A stretch of 64,000 bases of DNA from Actinoplanes flavus (GCF_017592555.1 NZ_JAGFNS010000002.1:62001-126000); one strand, 5' to 3'. Shown: positions 1 through 10,700, numbered from the stretch's first letter. Numbers and translations are program-made. Notes: a model not told the origin generated them from the sequence alone.

Positions 1-2
1 CG

Positions 3-335
3 GCCTTCGCCGCCAAGGGCGACCGCACCACGTTGAGTCCCACCCACTGCATCAGCTACGACACGCCCGGAGGCGACATCCCCTGCTGGGGCCGTGACTA
101 CATCGGCTCCAGCTACTGCGGGTCCGACGGCCGCCACCGCACCGACACGGTGAACAGCGGCAGCTACTCGACCCTGTACAGCTGGGACCCCGCCTGCGCC
201 GGATACGCCGGCTGGTTCTGGCGGACCAGCGCCGGAACCACGAACTGCTGGGACGGCCACTACTACACGCGCACCAACGCGACCGGAAAGCTGAACGGCC
301 CCTACACCACCATCTGCAAGAAGAAGGTCAGTTGA
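3..335 (+). CDS. Exported Cys/Trp-rich protein, C-terminal part (cut by left edge)
   Basis: The frame is open from the first bases of the window, so the N-terminus lies outside. The visible 110 residues hold six cysteines and many Trp, Tyr and Gly residues, and end in a Lys-rich tail. That composition suits a disulfide-bonded extracytoplasmic protein. The Cys/Trp pattern, together with membrane proteins downstream, faintly recalls the methylamine dehydrogenase light-chain family, but I cannot confirm the tryptophylquinone tryptophans. The stop codon overlaps the TTG start of the next ORF, so the genes are probably co-transcribed. Function is unknown; a TTG at 33 is internal and should not be taken as the start. 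Confidence 0.6.
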   Translation, partial: AFAAKGDRTTLSPTHCISYDTPGGDIPCWGRDYIGSSYCGSDGRHRTDTVNSGSYSTLYSWDPACAGYAGWFWRTSAGTTNCWDGHYYTRTNATGKLNGPYTTICKKKVS

Positions 336-529
336 GCACGTCACCAGACCTGCTGCGACCCGCCCTGGCCCGGCTGGCCGCGTCCCCGGTCGCGGTGGCG
401 GCAGGCGTCTCCCTAGCCTGCGCGCTGCTGGCCGGCGCCGGACTGCTCACCGCCGGAGTCGCCGGACTGGTGGTGGCGGCCTGTGCCGTCGGCACAGCCG
501 CGGGCTACTCGACCTCCGGCTCCGTTTGA
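332..529 (+). CDS. Small two-helix membrane protein
   Basis: A 65-residue ORF starting with TTG that overlaps the upstream stop codon. It has two hydrophobic segments (about residues 17-37 and 40-58) and ends in a short polar tail. The next gene lies in the same reading frame after a single TGA, and its apparent coding sequence begins directly after that stop, without a start codon before 656. The two ORFs may therefore be one membrane protein split by a nonsense mutation. I do not recognise a family. Confidence 0.5.
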   Translation: MSTSPDLLRPALARLAASPVAVAAGVSLACALLAGAGLLTAGVAGLVVAACAVGTAAGYSTSGSV

Positions 530-655
530 AGCCACAACTCAGCAGCGCTGCTGACCTCGTCGGTCTGGCGAGGGACCCACAACGTCTCCTATTTCAACCG
601 GGGCCTGATCCTCGGAGGCACAGCGACCGGGATACTGCTTCTCCTGCCGGCCGCC

Positions 656-1111
656 GTGCTGCAGCTCCTTCCTCCCACAGCACGAGTCGTCGCGCTGTGC
701 GCCGTGGTGTCGCTGGCGCTCGGATGCGACACGAAGGTCGTACCGTTCCGCCTGCCGCAGAACGGCCGACAGGTACCCAGCGACATCATCGTCCGGCAGG
801 ACGGGACCGGAGCACTCCAGTTCGGTTTCGAGATGGGCACCGGCCTGCGTACGTTCGTGCCGACCCATCTGCCGTACGTGCTGGTCGCCGTGGCGTTGTT
901 CGCCGCACCCTGGTGGGCGGCGCCGGTGCTGGGCGCCAGTTTCGGGCTGGGCCGCACGTTCATGGTGCACTCCGCGGTCCGCTCGGGTAACGCCACCGCA
1001 TGGGACCGCCGGTTCGCCACGAACCGGACGGTGATCGTGGCCGCATGCTGGGCCGCCACCGCAATGGGCCTGACCGTCCTCATCGGGGATTTGCTGCGTC
1101 AGAGCGGGTGA
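656..1111 (+). CDS. Integral membrane protein, MauE-like context
   Basis: Protein of 151 residues from the GTG at 656, with helices at about residues 5-23, 73-93 and 127-145. A conserved-looking loop between them carries RLPQNGRQVP and ALQFGFEMGTG. The frame stays open back to 530, and the residues encoded there (including a LGGTATGILLLLPAAVLQLL helix) look like genuine coding sequence, so the start is doubtful and the gene may continue the 332-529 ORF. From memory, similar loops occur in actinobacterial membrane proteins next to thioredoxin or MauE-type genes; this is not verified. A strong hairpin follows. Confidence 0.5.
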   Translation: MLQLLPPTARVVALCAVVSLALGCDTKVVPFRLPQNGRQVPSDIIVRQDGTGALQFGFEMGTGLRTFVPTHLPYVLVAVALFAAPWWAAPVLGASFGLGRTFMVHSAVRSGNATAWDRRFATNRTVIVAACWAATAMGLTVLIGDLLRQSG

Positions 1112-1119
1112 CGGCCCGG

Positions 1120-1156
1120 GGTCGGCGGGCGTGGCGGCATGCTGCGCCCGCCGACC
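1120..1156. terminator. Hairpin terminator
   Basis: GGTCGGCGGGCG at 1120-1131 pairs perfectly with CGCCCGCCGACC at 1145-1156 across a 13-nt loop. It lies just after the membrane-protein gene and just before the recombinase pseudogene. There is no T-tract, as is common in actinomycetes. Confidence 0.6.
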
Positions 1157-1159
1157 GAA

Positions 1160-2400
1160 GCATCATGTGCCACAAGACCCGCAGCTATCCCGCGCTCGCA
1201 GCCTGATCGAACCGGCCGGCGGTGAGGTCGTCGCCGAGCTCTTCGACATCGGGCTGTCACGCGCGTTGCCGTGGAAGCGGCGGCCGGAAGCGACGCGTTC
1301 GCTCGATGCGATCAAGAGCGCGGAGCGAGACTTCGACGCCGTGGTCATCGGTGAGCCGCAACGGGCGTTCTACGGCAGCCAGTTCGGCATGACCTTCCCG
1401 GTCTTCGTGCACTACGGCGTCGGCCTGTGGGTGCCCGAAGTCGGCGGTGCCATCGACCCGGGCTCGGACGCTCACGATCTCGTCATGGCTCTGTACGGCG
1501 GCATGAGCAAAGGCGAACGCAACCGCATCAAGATCCGCGTCCACTCCGCGATGAAGGCACAGACCGAACTTGAAGGCCGCTACCTCGGCGGACGCCCGCC
1601 CTACGGCTACCGCCTCGCCGACGCCGGCCCGCACCCCAACCCCGGCAAAGCCGCCGAGGGCAAGCGCCTCCACCGGCTCGATCCGGATCCCGTCACCGCT
1701 CCGGTCGATCGGCGCATCTTTGAGGAGTACGCGGCCGGGCGCGGCATGATCACCATCGCACGCGGCCTGACTCAGGACGGCCCGCCTCTACTACCGCTGC
1801 AAGGCATCCCGCGGATTCGTCCGCCAGCATGAGATCGCCCACCCGCCCGTGCTGTACCTCCGCGAAGACACCATCACCGAACCCGTCGACCGGTTCCTGC
1901 GCGACGAACTCGCCGGCGACACGCTCACCGCCACCCTGCGCGGACTCGCCGACGCCCACTACCGCGCCGAACTCGCGCGGCACCAGGGCGCCGACCAAAG
2001 CCGCTACCTGCGGCAGACGATCGAGGGTTGCGACAACAGGATCAAGCGCTACCGGGCCGCACTCGACGCGGGCGGCGACCCGACACTCATCGCATCCTGG
2101 ATCAGCGAGACCTCAGCCGAGCGAGACAACGCGACCGCAGCACTGCGGCTGAGCGAAGCACCGCCCCAACAGATCAACGAGGGACAGACCGCCGCGATAG
2201 TCGACGGCCTCGGCAGCCTGCTCACTGTCCTGCGGGACGCCGACCCGCGCGACAAGGCGGAGCTTCACAGCCGCATCGGCCTGCGGATGACCTACCGACC
2301 TGGCCTAGAAACACTGATCGCCGAGGTTTCCACCCCGGCGAGTTCTCGTGTCTTTGATTGGTGTCCGAGGATCGACACACACCGATACCCAGTATGCCGT
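1160..2400 (+). pseudogene. Large serine recombinase, decayed
   Basis: Two out-of-register segments match the intact recombinase at 16705-18504. The first (to about 1788) covers the resolvase domain from the LSRAR helix through AVVIGEP, GGMSKGERNRIK and LEGRYLGGRPPYGY. The second (from about 1789, another frame) resumes at the end of the zinc ribbon (YYRC) and runs through the C-terminal region to LRMTYRP. Missing are the N-terminus with the catalytic Tyr-Gly-Arg-Val-Ser block and about 150 residues between the recombinase domain and the ribbon. Both losses should abolish activity. It is followed by the same two genes that follow the intact copy. Confidence 0.9.
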
Positions 2401-2436
2401 ATGGCTATCTACAACTATTCCATTGAATTAGTACAT

Positions 2437-2477
2437 GAGGAACCCGTCCGGGAGAAGTTCACCCGGACGGGTTCCTC
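2437..2477. terminator. Perfect 16-bp stem terminator
   Basis: GAGGAACCCGTCCGGG at 2437-2452 pairs perfectly with its complement at 2462-2477 around a 9-nt loop. It separates the recombinase remnant from the AbrB-like/integrase pair. Confidence 0.7.
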
Positions 2478-2859
2478 GCTTCATGGGTTCTGTAGCTGCA
2501 CCTCGGTCCACGAGGCAGCGCATGCTCGAAGTCGGCAAGGATCTCAACAGCGGTCCCCATGAAGGGTCGACTGGCGACGAGTCTGCCGGCGCGGAGGATC
2601 GAGGACGCCGCAGGCGAGCCGGCGAAGCCATCCGTCAGCGAGGCCGAGCAGTCGGGCGAAATCCCCAGTGAGAATTCGGTGCCGACAGCGTCACCGGTGG
2701 GGGAGGACGACGTATCCGGCCCCGCGCCGACGGCGTCGGAGGAGCGGGGAACCGTGAAGCGAACGCCGTCACCGAACCGGCGGAACTTCGAGAAAGGGCA
2801 GGCAGCAGTAAACCTCATTCGATCTTGCGGCGAGCGCATTGATCGATATGGGGTTTAAC
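2478..2859. other. Stretch without a convincing gene
   Basis: Short overlapping ORFs exist on both strands (for example 2559-2858, plus), but none has a credible start, ribosome-binding site or recognisable motif. The segment probably includes the promoter of the AbrB-like gene that follows. Confidence 0.4.
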
Positions 2860-3312
2860 GTGTCCGAGTTGAACACCGAGGACCGGGAAGGCCATCGCCG
2901 GGAGTCGGTGGGCCTGGCGCGGGTTAGCCGTAAGCCGTTGCCGCTTCCCGACGCGCCGGCGCCGCCGCGCCGGGATGTCGTCTTCGGTATGTGCACCGTC
3001 GACAGTAAGGGCCGTGTCTCCGATACCCGGGCCATGTCGACGCTCGGTTGGGTAGCCGGTTTGCGGGTGTCGTTCACGGTCGCGCACAGAGTGGTCGTGA
3101 TCAATGCTGACGATGCGGGCGGGCAGGGGGTGTGTGGCCGGCATTGTCTGCGGCTGCCGTCGAGCATGCGCCGGGCGGTCGGGATTGGTGTCAACGAGCG
3201 GGTGCTGCTGGCCGCGATCCCGGTACCGGGCCTGCTGGTGGTGCACCCCCTGGTCCAGTTGGATCACTGGTCGATGCCGATACACACGGCAGTGCTGGGC
3301 GGTGACCTGTGA
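2860..3312 (+). CDS. Double AbrB/MazE-like DNA-binding protein (copy 1)
   Basis: About 150 residues with two SpoVT/AbrB-like half repeats. The first is VDSKGRVSDTRAMSTLGW, ending in a strand typical of the swapped-hairpin fold; the second is LRLPSSMRRAVGIGVNERVLL. Such proteins bind DNA as repressors or antitoxins. The stop overlaps the GTG start of the tyrosine recombinase by 4 nt, so the pair is translationally coupled, and a role in controlling that recombinase or in DNA architecture is my inference. A near-identical copy lies at 18724-19167. I chose the GTG at 2860 because homology to the other copy begins there and a GGGG lies 6 nt upstream; ATG 2848 and TTG 2839 are alternatives. Confidence 0.75.
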   Translation: MSELNTEDREGHRRESVGLARVSRKPLPLPDAPAPPRRDVVFGMCTVDSKGRVSDTRAMSTLGWVAGLRVSFTVAHRVVVINADDAGGQGVCGRHCLRLPSSMRRAVGIGVNERVLLAAIPVPGLLVVHPLVQLDHWSMPIHTAVLGGDL

Positions 3313-4349
3313 CCACGAGCCGGGTCAAGCCCGAGGTCCTCGAGGCGGCGCGGACGCTGCTGGATCAGATGGGCATCACCGCCGAAGACCTGCTGCAGAC
3401 AGCCGGGGCGCGGCCGCACGTGCCGACGTTCGGCGAGTACGTGGCAGTGGTGCTGGCCGCGATCGGCGCCGGTGCGGCCCGTACGTACGGCAACTATCTG
3501 CGCAAGGTGGTGGACCGGTGGGGTGATCGGCGTCTGGACGAGGTCACCCCGACGGAGGTGGAGACGTTGATGCGGCAGGTGCAGGCCGAGGCGGTGCAAC
3601 GCCGCAACTTCCGGGGCGGCGCCGGCTCGGGCGAGCATCTGATCACCGCGTTGCGGTGCGTGTATCGGCGGGCGGTCGCGGACCGGCTGATCGCCGACGC
3701 CGACGATCCGGCGAAGAAGGTCGCCAAACCACGCCGGCCGGCCTCGCAGCGGATCGCGATACCAGACGAGCGGCTCGCCGAGCTGGTGGCGGCCGCTGCC
3801 ACCGGGTGTCGGGATCCGGAACTGGACGCGTTGATCGTCCGGTTCCACATCGAGACCGCCTACCGACGCGGCGGCCTGCTCCGCGTACGGCCGAAGGACC
3901 TGGACGTGCAGCAGTGTCTGGTCATGCTGCGGGAGAAGGGCGGCACGTTCCGCCGCCAGCCGGTGTCACCGACGCTGATGTCGTTCCTGCTGCACCACGT
4001 CCACCAGCGCGGAGCGCCGCCAGATGAGCAGCTGCTGCGGTATTTGACCGGTGGCCCGGTCGGGCGGCGCCGCTACGACGGCCTGTTCATGCGGATCGGC
4101 CGGACCCTGCCGTGGGTGACCGCACAGGGAGTGTCCGCGCACTGGCTGCGCCACACGACCCTGACCTGGGTCGAGCGGGTCTACGGCTACGGCGTCGCCC
4201 TGGCCTACGCCGGCCACGCCGAATCACCCAACGACACCGGCACCACCGCCCGCTACGTCAAAGCAACCCTGCAAGAGGTCGCCACCGCACTGGCCGGACT
4301 GACGTGTGAACTCCATCCGCTCGCGCTCAGCGAGGAGACAGAGGAGTAA
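3309..4349 (+). CDS. Tyrosine recombinase/integrase (copy 1)
   Basis: Protein of 346 residues. The N-terminal half is a SAM-like core-binding domain (about 40-125). The C-terminal catalytic domain shows Arg186 (YRRGGLLRV), His278-x-x-Arg281 (HWLRHT), His303 (GHAESP) and nucleophile Tyr316 (ARYVK), so the set of catalytic residues looks complete. It would catalyse strand exchange between short att-like sites. It is about 90 percent identical by eye to the copy at 19164-20204 and is likewise coupled to an AbrB-like gene. The neighbouring serine recombinase is broken here, so this cassette could depend on this enzyme or on the intact copy 2. Confidence 0.9.
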   Translation: MTTSRVKPEVLEAARTLLDQMGITAEDLLQTAGARPHVPTFGEYVAVVLAAIGAGAARTYGNYLRKVVDRWGDRRLDEVTPTEVETLMRQVQAEAVQRRNFRGGAGSGEHLITALRCVYRRAVADRLIADADDPAKKVAKPRRPASQRIAIPDERLAELVAAAATGCRDPELDALIVRFHIETAYRRGGLLRVRPKDLDVQQCLVMLREKGGTFRRQPVSPTLMSFLLHHVHQRGAPPDEQLLRYLTGGPVGRRRYDGLFMRIGRTLPWVTAQGVSAHWLRHTTLTWVERVYGYGVALAYAGHAESPNDTGTTARYVKATLQEVATALAGLTCELHPLALSEETEE

Positions 4350-4738
4350 AGGCGAAACGGCACCGCGGCGGAGACCTCCCGATCGCAGTCCTCTCGGTGC
4401 CGCTGAGCCGTCTGGTTTGGGCCGCGCCCTTGCCTGTTGTGGATCGGCCAAACAACATTGGACTGGTTGCCGTCGGCCTGGAGTGGCAGGTGTGCTCTGC
4501 GGGCGGTGATCTGCTGGGCGTGATCGGTCTGGGTGTGCAGTGCGTCGGCGATCAACAGGCTCCGGCCAGGCTGCCCAGCAACCTTTGGCGGCGTTGAGCA
4601 GCGGGGTGAACGCCGGGATCTCATTCGAGCTCGACCAGAAGCTTGACCTACCCGCGCCGCGGCACTCTCACACCAAGTCTCTTGTGGTAGATCACGATCT
4701 GCCTATACTCAAGATCATCAACTCTGGAGGACACTACT
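4350..4738 (+). promoter_or_regulatory. Intergenic region with candidate promoter
   Basis: No believable gene is seen here. CGGCACCG and CGGTGCCG just after the integrase form a loose inverted repeat. Near the end TTGTGG (4682-4687) and TATACT (4704-4709) are spaced by 16 nt, a reasonable SigA-type promoter. GGAGGA (4726-4731) lies 7 nt before the GTG at 4739. Confidence 0.5.
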
Positions 4739-7639
4739 GTGTGTCCTCAGTGTGCGGGGGGATCCTTGATATCTAGTCCCTGGCGGCCGGTAGGCCGCCG
4801 TTTCGGTCTGCCTATCAGTCGGTTGGCTGCCTCGTCAGCTGTCTTGCTCGCAGCCGTGTCGGTGGGGGTCGTGACATCGACTTCCGCTGTGGCCGCACCG
4901 GTACGAGCGGTTGCGACCTCGGTGGAGCCGGTTGGTGCGGCTGATGCGATGCGGCAGGCATGGAAGACGCGGAAGCCTGTAGAGATCCTCGCCGAGCGGA
5001 CTGAGACGTCACAGACGTTCGCCAATCCCGACGGAACCTTGCGTACCCGCGAGCATGCCACTCCGGTCAGAGTGAGGCGTGGCTCGGACTGGGTTCCAGT
5101 GAACGCGGAACTAAAGACCGCGGGTGGTGCCGTGGTGCCTCAAGCTACCACTTTGGACGTTCGGTTTTCCGCTGGTGGGTCCGGGCCGATGCTGACGCTG
5201 ATAGGCGGCGAGCGCTCCCTGGCGATCTCTTGGCCCGGCGGCGACCTGCCCACCCCTGTCTTGACAGGTAACACGGCAACGTATGCCGAGGTGCTGCCGG
5301 GCGTCGACCTGGAACTGGCGGCGTACGCCGATTCATTCAGCCAGGTCCTGGTGGTCAAGACCCCGGAAGCCGCAACGAATACTGCGCTGCGTGAGTTGCG
5401 CTTCGGGCTGGTCGCCGACGGCATCACTATGCGTCAGGACGGCGATGGGTTCATTAAGGCAATGACTCCTGACCAAGTGCCATTGTTCGTCTCCGATGGC
5501 GCTCGGATGTGGGATAAGCCGCAAGCCCCGGCGGTGGCTCAGGCTCGGACGAAGAGCTCCGCGTCGTCGACGGTGACCTTGTCGCAGGAACCGGAATCCC
5601 GTCGCGTCGAGGATCTGCCCGTGTACGTGGATGACGTCTCGTTGACGGTGATTCCGTCGCAGGCGATGCTGGCCGATCCGAGCACTGTCTATCCTGTTTC
5701 CATTGACCCCGGGTTCAACGGCGGCAAGGAGATCTGGACGCACGTCAGCAGGAAGAATCCCACCAAGTCGTATTGGACCGATTCAGCGACCCGCGATGAC
5801 ATGCGAGTGGGTCAGCTGTGGGGTGGCACCGACACGGACGACTGGCGCACCATCGTTCAGTTCAACACCAACGAACTCGTAGACGCGACGGCGATCGTCA
5901 AGGCGTCTGTGCACGTCAATGTCAGACATAGCGCCGACTGCACGCCGTCACCCTTCCAGTTGTATCGCACGAACTGGATCAACGGTGCCGGTGCCGTAAC
6001 TTGGGACAACACCAAAGACAAGACGTGGACGTTGCTCGGAACCGTGAACGCGACGGCGAACAAGAGTGCTTGTCCGAAGGGTAACGACGAGGTCAAGTTC
6101 GCCCAGACTGCGGTCAAGACGGCGTTTGAGAGCGTCGCCGCGAACGACTACACGACGTTGACCCTGGCGTTTCGTGCCCAGAGTGAGTCGGACGCGTACC
6201 AGTGGAAGAAGCTGGTGCCTGATTCGACCTATCTGGACGTCGTGTACAACAGGAAGCCGGGTGCGCCGAGCAATCTCGGGTTCAGCCCGTGCTATGCCGC
6301 GTGCGGCAACGGCACGGCCGTCACTTCCTCCAAGCGGCCGACTCTCAGCATGATGGCTGCAGACCCCGACGGCGGAACCTTGCGCTACGAGTACGAGGTC
6401 TACGCGAGCAACAAGACCACCAGAAAAGCGACGTCGGGCACCAGCATGACCGGGATAAGCAGCGGTGTTCAGCGCACTTGGACATTACAGTCTGACCTCG
6501 CGGACGGTGACTACTACTGGCGTGGTCGTGCCTGTGACAGCTATGGGTGCGGCCCGGATTCCGCCTGGTTCGGGTTCAAAGTGGATACCGCGAATCCCGG
6601 GAATCCTTCGGTGACGAGTGAGAAATATCCACCGACAGGTTGGAACGGCGGACCTGGTCAACCCGGAAAATTCATCTTCGCTCCTGGAAGCGCCGGTGAC
6701 GCAGTCAAGTACTACACCTATTCACTTAACGGCGGGGCGGAAAGTCAGATCGCGCCGTCGGGGCCGTCCGGCGTTGCTTCCCGAGACCTGACTCCTACCA
6801 AGGACCTGGTCAACCTATTGAAGGTCAAGGCAATCGACACTGCGGGCAACCTGTCGGGTGCCTTTGAATACTATTTCAAGGTCAAGCCTGTGGGCGAGTC
6901 CTGGTACTGGGCGCTCAACGAAGGTCTCGGAACAACAGCCGCATCAGCGCCGGAGAACAATCGCCCCGCGACTATCTCCGGGACGGGGGTGACGTGGTCG
7001 GAGGCCGGAAAGTCCGGTGAGTCCGCAGCGACGTTCGACGGAACGGGAAACCTGTCGACAGCGTCCACCGTGTTCAACACCCTGTCTCCCGCTGGTTTCA
7101 CTGTGGCTGCCTGGGTGCGGCTGCCGGCACCGCCGCCGACCCCTGACACGGGCGAAGACGACGAGCAGCCCGAACTTCCTTCACCCTTGCCGGCTGGTAA
7201 CCGGTTCGCGGTATCGCAAGACGGCGCAAACACCTCGATGTTCACCCTCGGCTACCGTACGGATGTCGATGTCGACGATGACGGCGTGAACGATCCGGCC
7301 TGGTGCTTCAGTGTCGCGGCGACCGACACGGCCGATGCCGACACGAAAGCTGCTTGCACCACGGACTACGTAGAGGCCGGATCCTGGGCGCACCTTGTCG
7401 GCATCGTCGATCCGGCAACCGACAAGATCCAGCTGTACGTCAACGGTATCCCGGAAGCCGACGGCGTCCGAGCGGAGAAGCCGGGACACACGACCTGGGA
7501 AGCGACCGGCAAGTTCGGCATTGGGCGAGGCTGGACCGGCGACGTCGACACGCAATGGGTCGGTGAGATCGATGAAGTCCACGCAACGCCGCGCGTCTGG
7601 TCCGACCAGGACATTTACAGCAAAGCACAGGCCGGGTAG
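4739..7639 (+). CDS. Secreted LamG/DNRLRE-type protein, partner of the RHS toxin
   Basis: Protein of 966 residues. GGAGGA 7 nt upstream fixes the GTG start. The N-terminus has basic residues followed by a long hydrophobic run (about 27-52) ending in AVAAP, a signal peptide. Residues about 320-510 form a DNRLRE-like beta domain (WTHVSRKNPTKSYW, then HVNVRHSADC). Residues 520-720 look like fibronectin-like repeats, and residues 720-960 are a LamG/concanavalin-like domain (WYWALNEG, AATFDGTGNL, VAAWVRL, IDEVHATPRVW). Actinobacteria often place such a protein directly before a giant RHS protein, and it is probably exported with it or helps anchor it at the cell surface. A terminator separates the two genes, so they may be transcribed separately. 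Confidence 0.8.
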   Translation: MCPQCAGGSLISSPWRPVGRRFGLPISRLAASSAVLLAAVSVGVVTSTSAVAAPVRAVATSVEPVGAADAMRQAWKTRKPVEILAERTETSQTFANPDGTLRTREHATPVRVRRGSDWVPVNAELKTAGGAVVPQATTLDVRFSAGGSGPMLTLIGGERSLAISWPGGDLPTPVLTGNTATYAEVLPGVDLELAAYADSFSQVLVVKTPEAATNTALRELRFGLVADGITMRQDGDGFIKAMTPDQVPLFVSDGARMWDKPQAPAVAQARTKSSASSTVTLSQEPESRRVEDLPVYVDDVSLTVIPSQAMLADPSTVYPVSIDPGFNGGKEIWTHVSRKNPTKSYWTDSATRDDMRVGQLWGGTDTDDWRTIVQFNTNELVDATAIVKASVHVNVRHSADCTPSPFQLYRTNWINGAGAVTWDNTKDKTWTLLGTVNATANKSACPKGNDEVKFAQTAVKTAFESVAANDYTTLTLAFRAQSESDAYQWKKLVPDSTYLDVVYNRKPGAPSNLGFSPCYAACGNGTAVTSSKRPTLSMMAADPDGGTLRYEYEVYASNKTTRKATSGTSMTGISSGVQRTWTLQSDLADGDYYWRGRACDSYGCGPDSAWFGFKVDTANPGNPSVTSEKYPPTGWNGGPGQPGKFIFAPGSAGDAVKYYTYSLNGGAESQIAPSGPSGVASRDLTPTKDLVNLLKVKAIDTAGNLSGAFEYYFKVKPVGESWYWALNEGLGTTAASAPENNRPATISGTGVTWSEAGKSGESAATFDGTGNLSTASTVFNTLSPAGFTVAAWVRLPAPPPTPDTGEDDEQPELPSPLPAGNRFAVSQDGANTSMFTLGYRTDVDVDDDGVNDPAWCFSVAATDTADADTKAACTTDYVEAGSWAHLVGIVDPATDKIQLYVNGIPEADGVRAEKPGHTTWEATGKFGIGRGWTGDVDTQWVGEIDEVHATPRVWSDQDIYSKAQAG

Positions 7640-7671
7640 CCCAGCTAGGCCATAGGCACGGAACAGGTGAA

Positions 7672-7700
7672 GGGCCCGAACCGCATCAGGGTTCGGGCCC
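7672..7700. terminator. Hairpin terminator
   Basis: GGGCCCGAACC at 7672-7682 and GGTTCGGGCCC at 7690-7700 form a perfect 11-bp stem with a 7-nt loop, 33 bp after the LamG gene. Confidence 0.75.
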
Positions 7701-7786
7701 GCGGCCTACCTGCACCCATCTATGCGCTCTTCGGTGGAGCGTCACTTACGGGGAACGGCTGCATTCACGGCCGATAGGGAGAAAAT

Positions 7787-10700
7787 GTGAGTAAAAGGAA
7801 CCATCGTCAATTCCTGCGACGGCGCAAGATGCAAACGCCGTCACAAACCCTCCGCGCGATACTGATTACATCACTTCTGGCAAGTTCGATTGGACAACTG
7901 CCGCTCACAGCAGCCGCCGAAGCCGCAGCAGCGAAACCGCAGGATGTCAAAGGCATCAAGGTGGCGCCGGTAGAGGCCAAGCCCCTCCCGGAATACACCG
8001 CTGATGATCGCGAGTTGACCGAAGCCGACATCCCACCGGACCCCACGGTTGCCGCCAAGGAACAGGCCGTCGACCTCACCCAGCAGGGGACCGCACGAGT
8101 TCAAGCCGGCGCGTTAGCGGTCTCCGTTGAACCGGTCGCTTCCACACCGACCCTGCAGGGAACACCACAGCAGGACACCGCCAGCGTTCGGAAACTCAAA
8201 GTCAGCTCACTGAGCCGCGCCGCCACAGCGGCACTCGGCGTCAAGGGCATCGCAGTCCGTCTGGCCCGTGCCGACGGCAGTAACCTCGGCGGCCGAGTCC
8301 GCCTCACCGTGGGCTATCAGCCCGTGGCTGGCCTTTTCAACAACGAGGCACTCAGCCGCCTACGGCTCGTCCGGCTCGAAGATGGCCACCCGATCCCGTC
8401 AACTAACGATCCCCGAACCGGTACGGTGAGCGCCACGGTCGAGGTTTCAGGTGCAGCGACCGCGTCCACCTTCGCACTGACAACCGCGGCGGAGGGTGAG
8501 AACGGCGACTATTCGGCAACCAGTCTCACCCAGGCGTCGACCTGGCAGGTTTCGCAGCAGAACGGTGCCTTCGCCTGGTCGTACCCGATGAATGTTCCCA
8601 AACCGCCCGGAAGTTTCAGCCCCGATCTTTCACTGGGCTACTCCTCCGCAGCGATTGACGGACGTACCTCCGGCAACAACACCCAGGGATCCTGGATCGG
8701 CGATGGCTGGTCGTTCGATCCCGGGTTCATCGAACGCAGCTACCGGACCTGCTCCGACGACCAGGACGAGCAGAGCGGCAAAGAACCCAACAGCAAGGAC
8801 ATCCACGGCGGAGACCAATGCTGGTTCGACGACAACGCCACCATGTCCTTCAACGGCTCCGCCACCGAACTCGTCAAGGTCGCCAGCAGCGAGAACGACG
8901 CGGACGACACCACCGTGCTCTACCGCGGCAAAGCCGATGACGGCTCGCGCATCGAGCAGATCAAGGGCGACATCGCCAACGGTGACGACGACAAGACCTA
9001 TTGGCGTCTGACTACCGTCAACGGTATCCAGTACTACTTCGGCCGCGGCAAGACCGACGGCGGCAGCTCGGACGGTGCGAGCACCAACTCCACCTGGACG
9101 GTCCCCGTCTACAGCAACCACCCCGGTGAACCGGGCTACAACGAGAAATTCGCCGAAGCACGCAAGACCCGCGCCTGGCGATGGAATCTCGACTATGCGA
9201 TCGACCTGAACCGCAACACGGTCACCTACTTCTACGCCAAGGAGGAAGGCGCCTACGCCCGAGAAGGTGACGAGCAGAAACGCACCACCTACGACCGTGC
9301 CGGCTATCTCACCAAGATCGAGTACGGCAGCCGCAGCAACGCCGCGGCAACCGCACGGCCGGTCAACCGCGTCCTGTTCGACGTCGCGGACCGCTGCATC
9401 GGCACGTGTTTCACTAGCGCCGGAAAACCGATCGCCAAAAGGTTCCCCGACGCCCCCTGGGACCAGTACTGCGATGCGGCACCCTGCAGCGTGGCCCAGT
9501 ACGCACCCACCTTCTGGACGGCGAAGCGGCTGGCCAACGTCAGAACCCAGGTCTACACGGGCAGCGGCGACGCCTACACCACCGTCGACAGCTACGCTCT
9601 TGCGCACGCCTACCTGCAAGCCGGCGGCAACGAGAGCACACCGATGTGGCTCAAGAGCATCACTCACACCGGCCACGTCACCACCGCAGGGGGTCCCGCG
9701 GTGACGGACCCACCCGTGGTGTTCAACCCGAACGCTGACGTCATGCCGAACCGGGTCAACACCCCGAACGGCCACTCCAGCCTGTTCCGCAACCGCATCC
9801 AGTCGATCACCACCGAGTCCGGCGGTCAGATCGGCATCACCTATTCGAAGCCCGAATGCGACGGCATCACCCTGCCGAAACCATGGGCGAACGGCAAGCG
9901 GTGCTTCCCGCAGTACTACGGAGCCGAGGGCGAGGAAGCCACACTCGACTGGTTCAACAAGTACGTTGTCACCCGCGTCGACGTCTACGACAACACCGGT
10001 GGCTTCGAACACCAGCAGACCAACTACGACTACCTCGACACCCCCGCCTGGGCCTACGACAACTCTCAGCTGACCGACCCCAAGAAGCGCACCTGGGGCG
10101 ACTTCCGCGGCTACGGCCGCGTCCAGATTCGCACCGGCGTCGACACCGACACGCAGTCCCGCACCGAATACCGCTACTTCCGCGGCCTCAACGGTGACCC
10201 TCAGCCCGAGAACGAAGTCCTGCCGCCCAAGGGCACACCACGTAACGTCCAGGTCACCGACTCCCTCGGCGGTACGGTCACCGACCACGAAGCCCTCGCC
10301 GGAATGCTGCGAGAACAAATCACCTACAACGGCAACGACTGGATCTCCGGCACCCTCAACAACCCAGCCGTCCAAGGACCCACAGCCACAGCCGGAACCC
10401 TCAAAGCCTGGCGAACCCACGCGGGCAGCGAACGCCAACGCACCAAACTCGCCAACGGCGGCACCCGGTGGACAGCCACCATCACCAAAGTCAACGCCGA
10501 CCACATGATCAGCGAACTCCACGACGCCGGCGACGAGGCCGTCGCCGGCGACGACCGCTGCACCCGCATGGAGTACGCCCGCAACGAGACGGCGTGGATC
10601 CTCGACCGAGTCAAACGCAAACTCGTCGACGGCGCCGACTGCACCGCCGGCAGCAAACCCGCGACCGTGATCAGCGACACCCGCTCCTACTACGACGACA

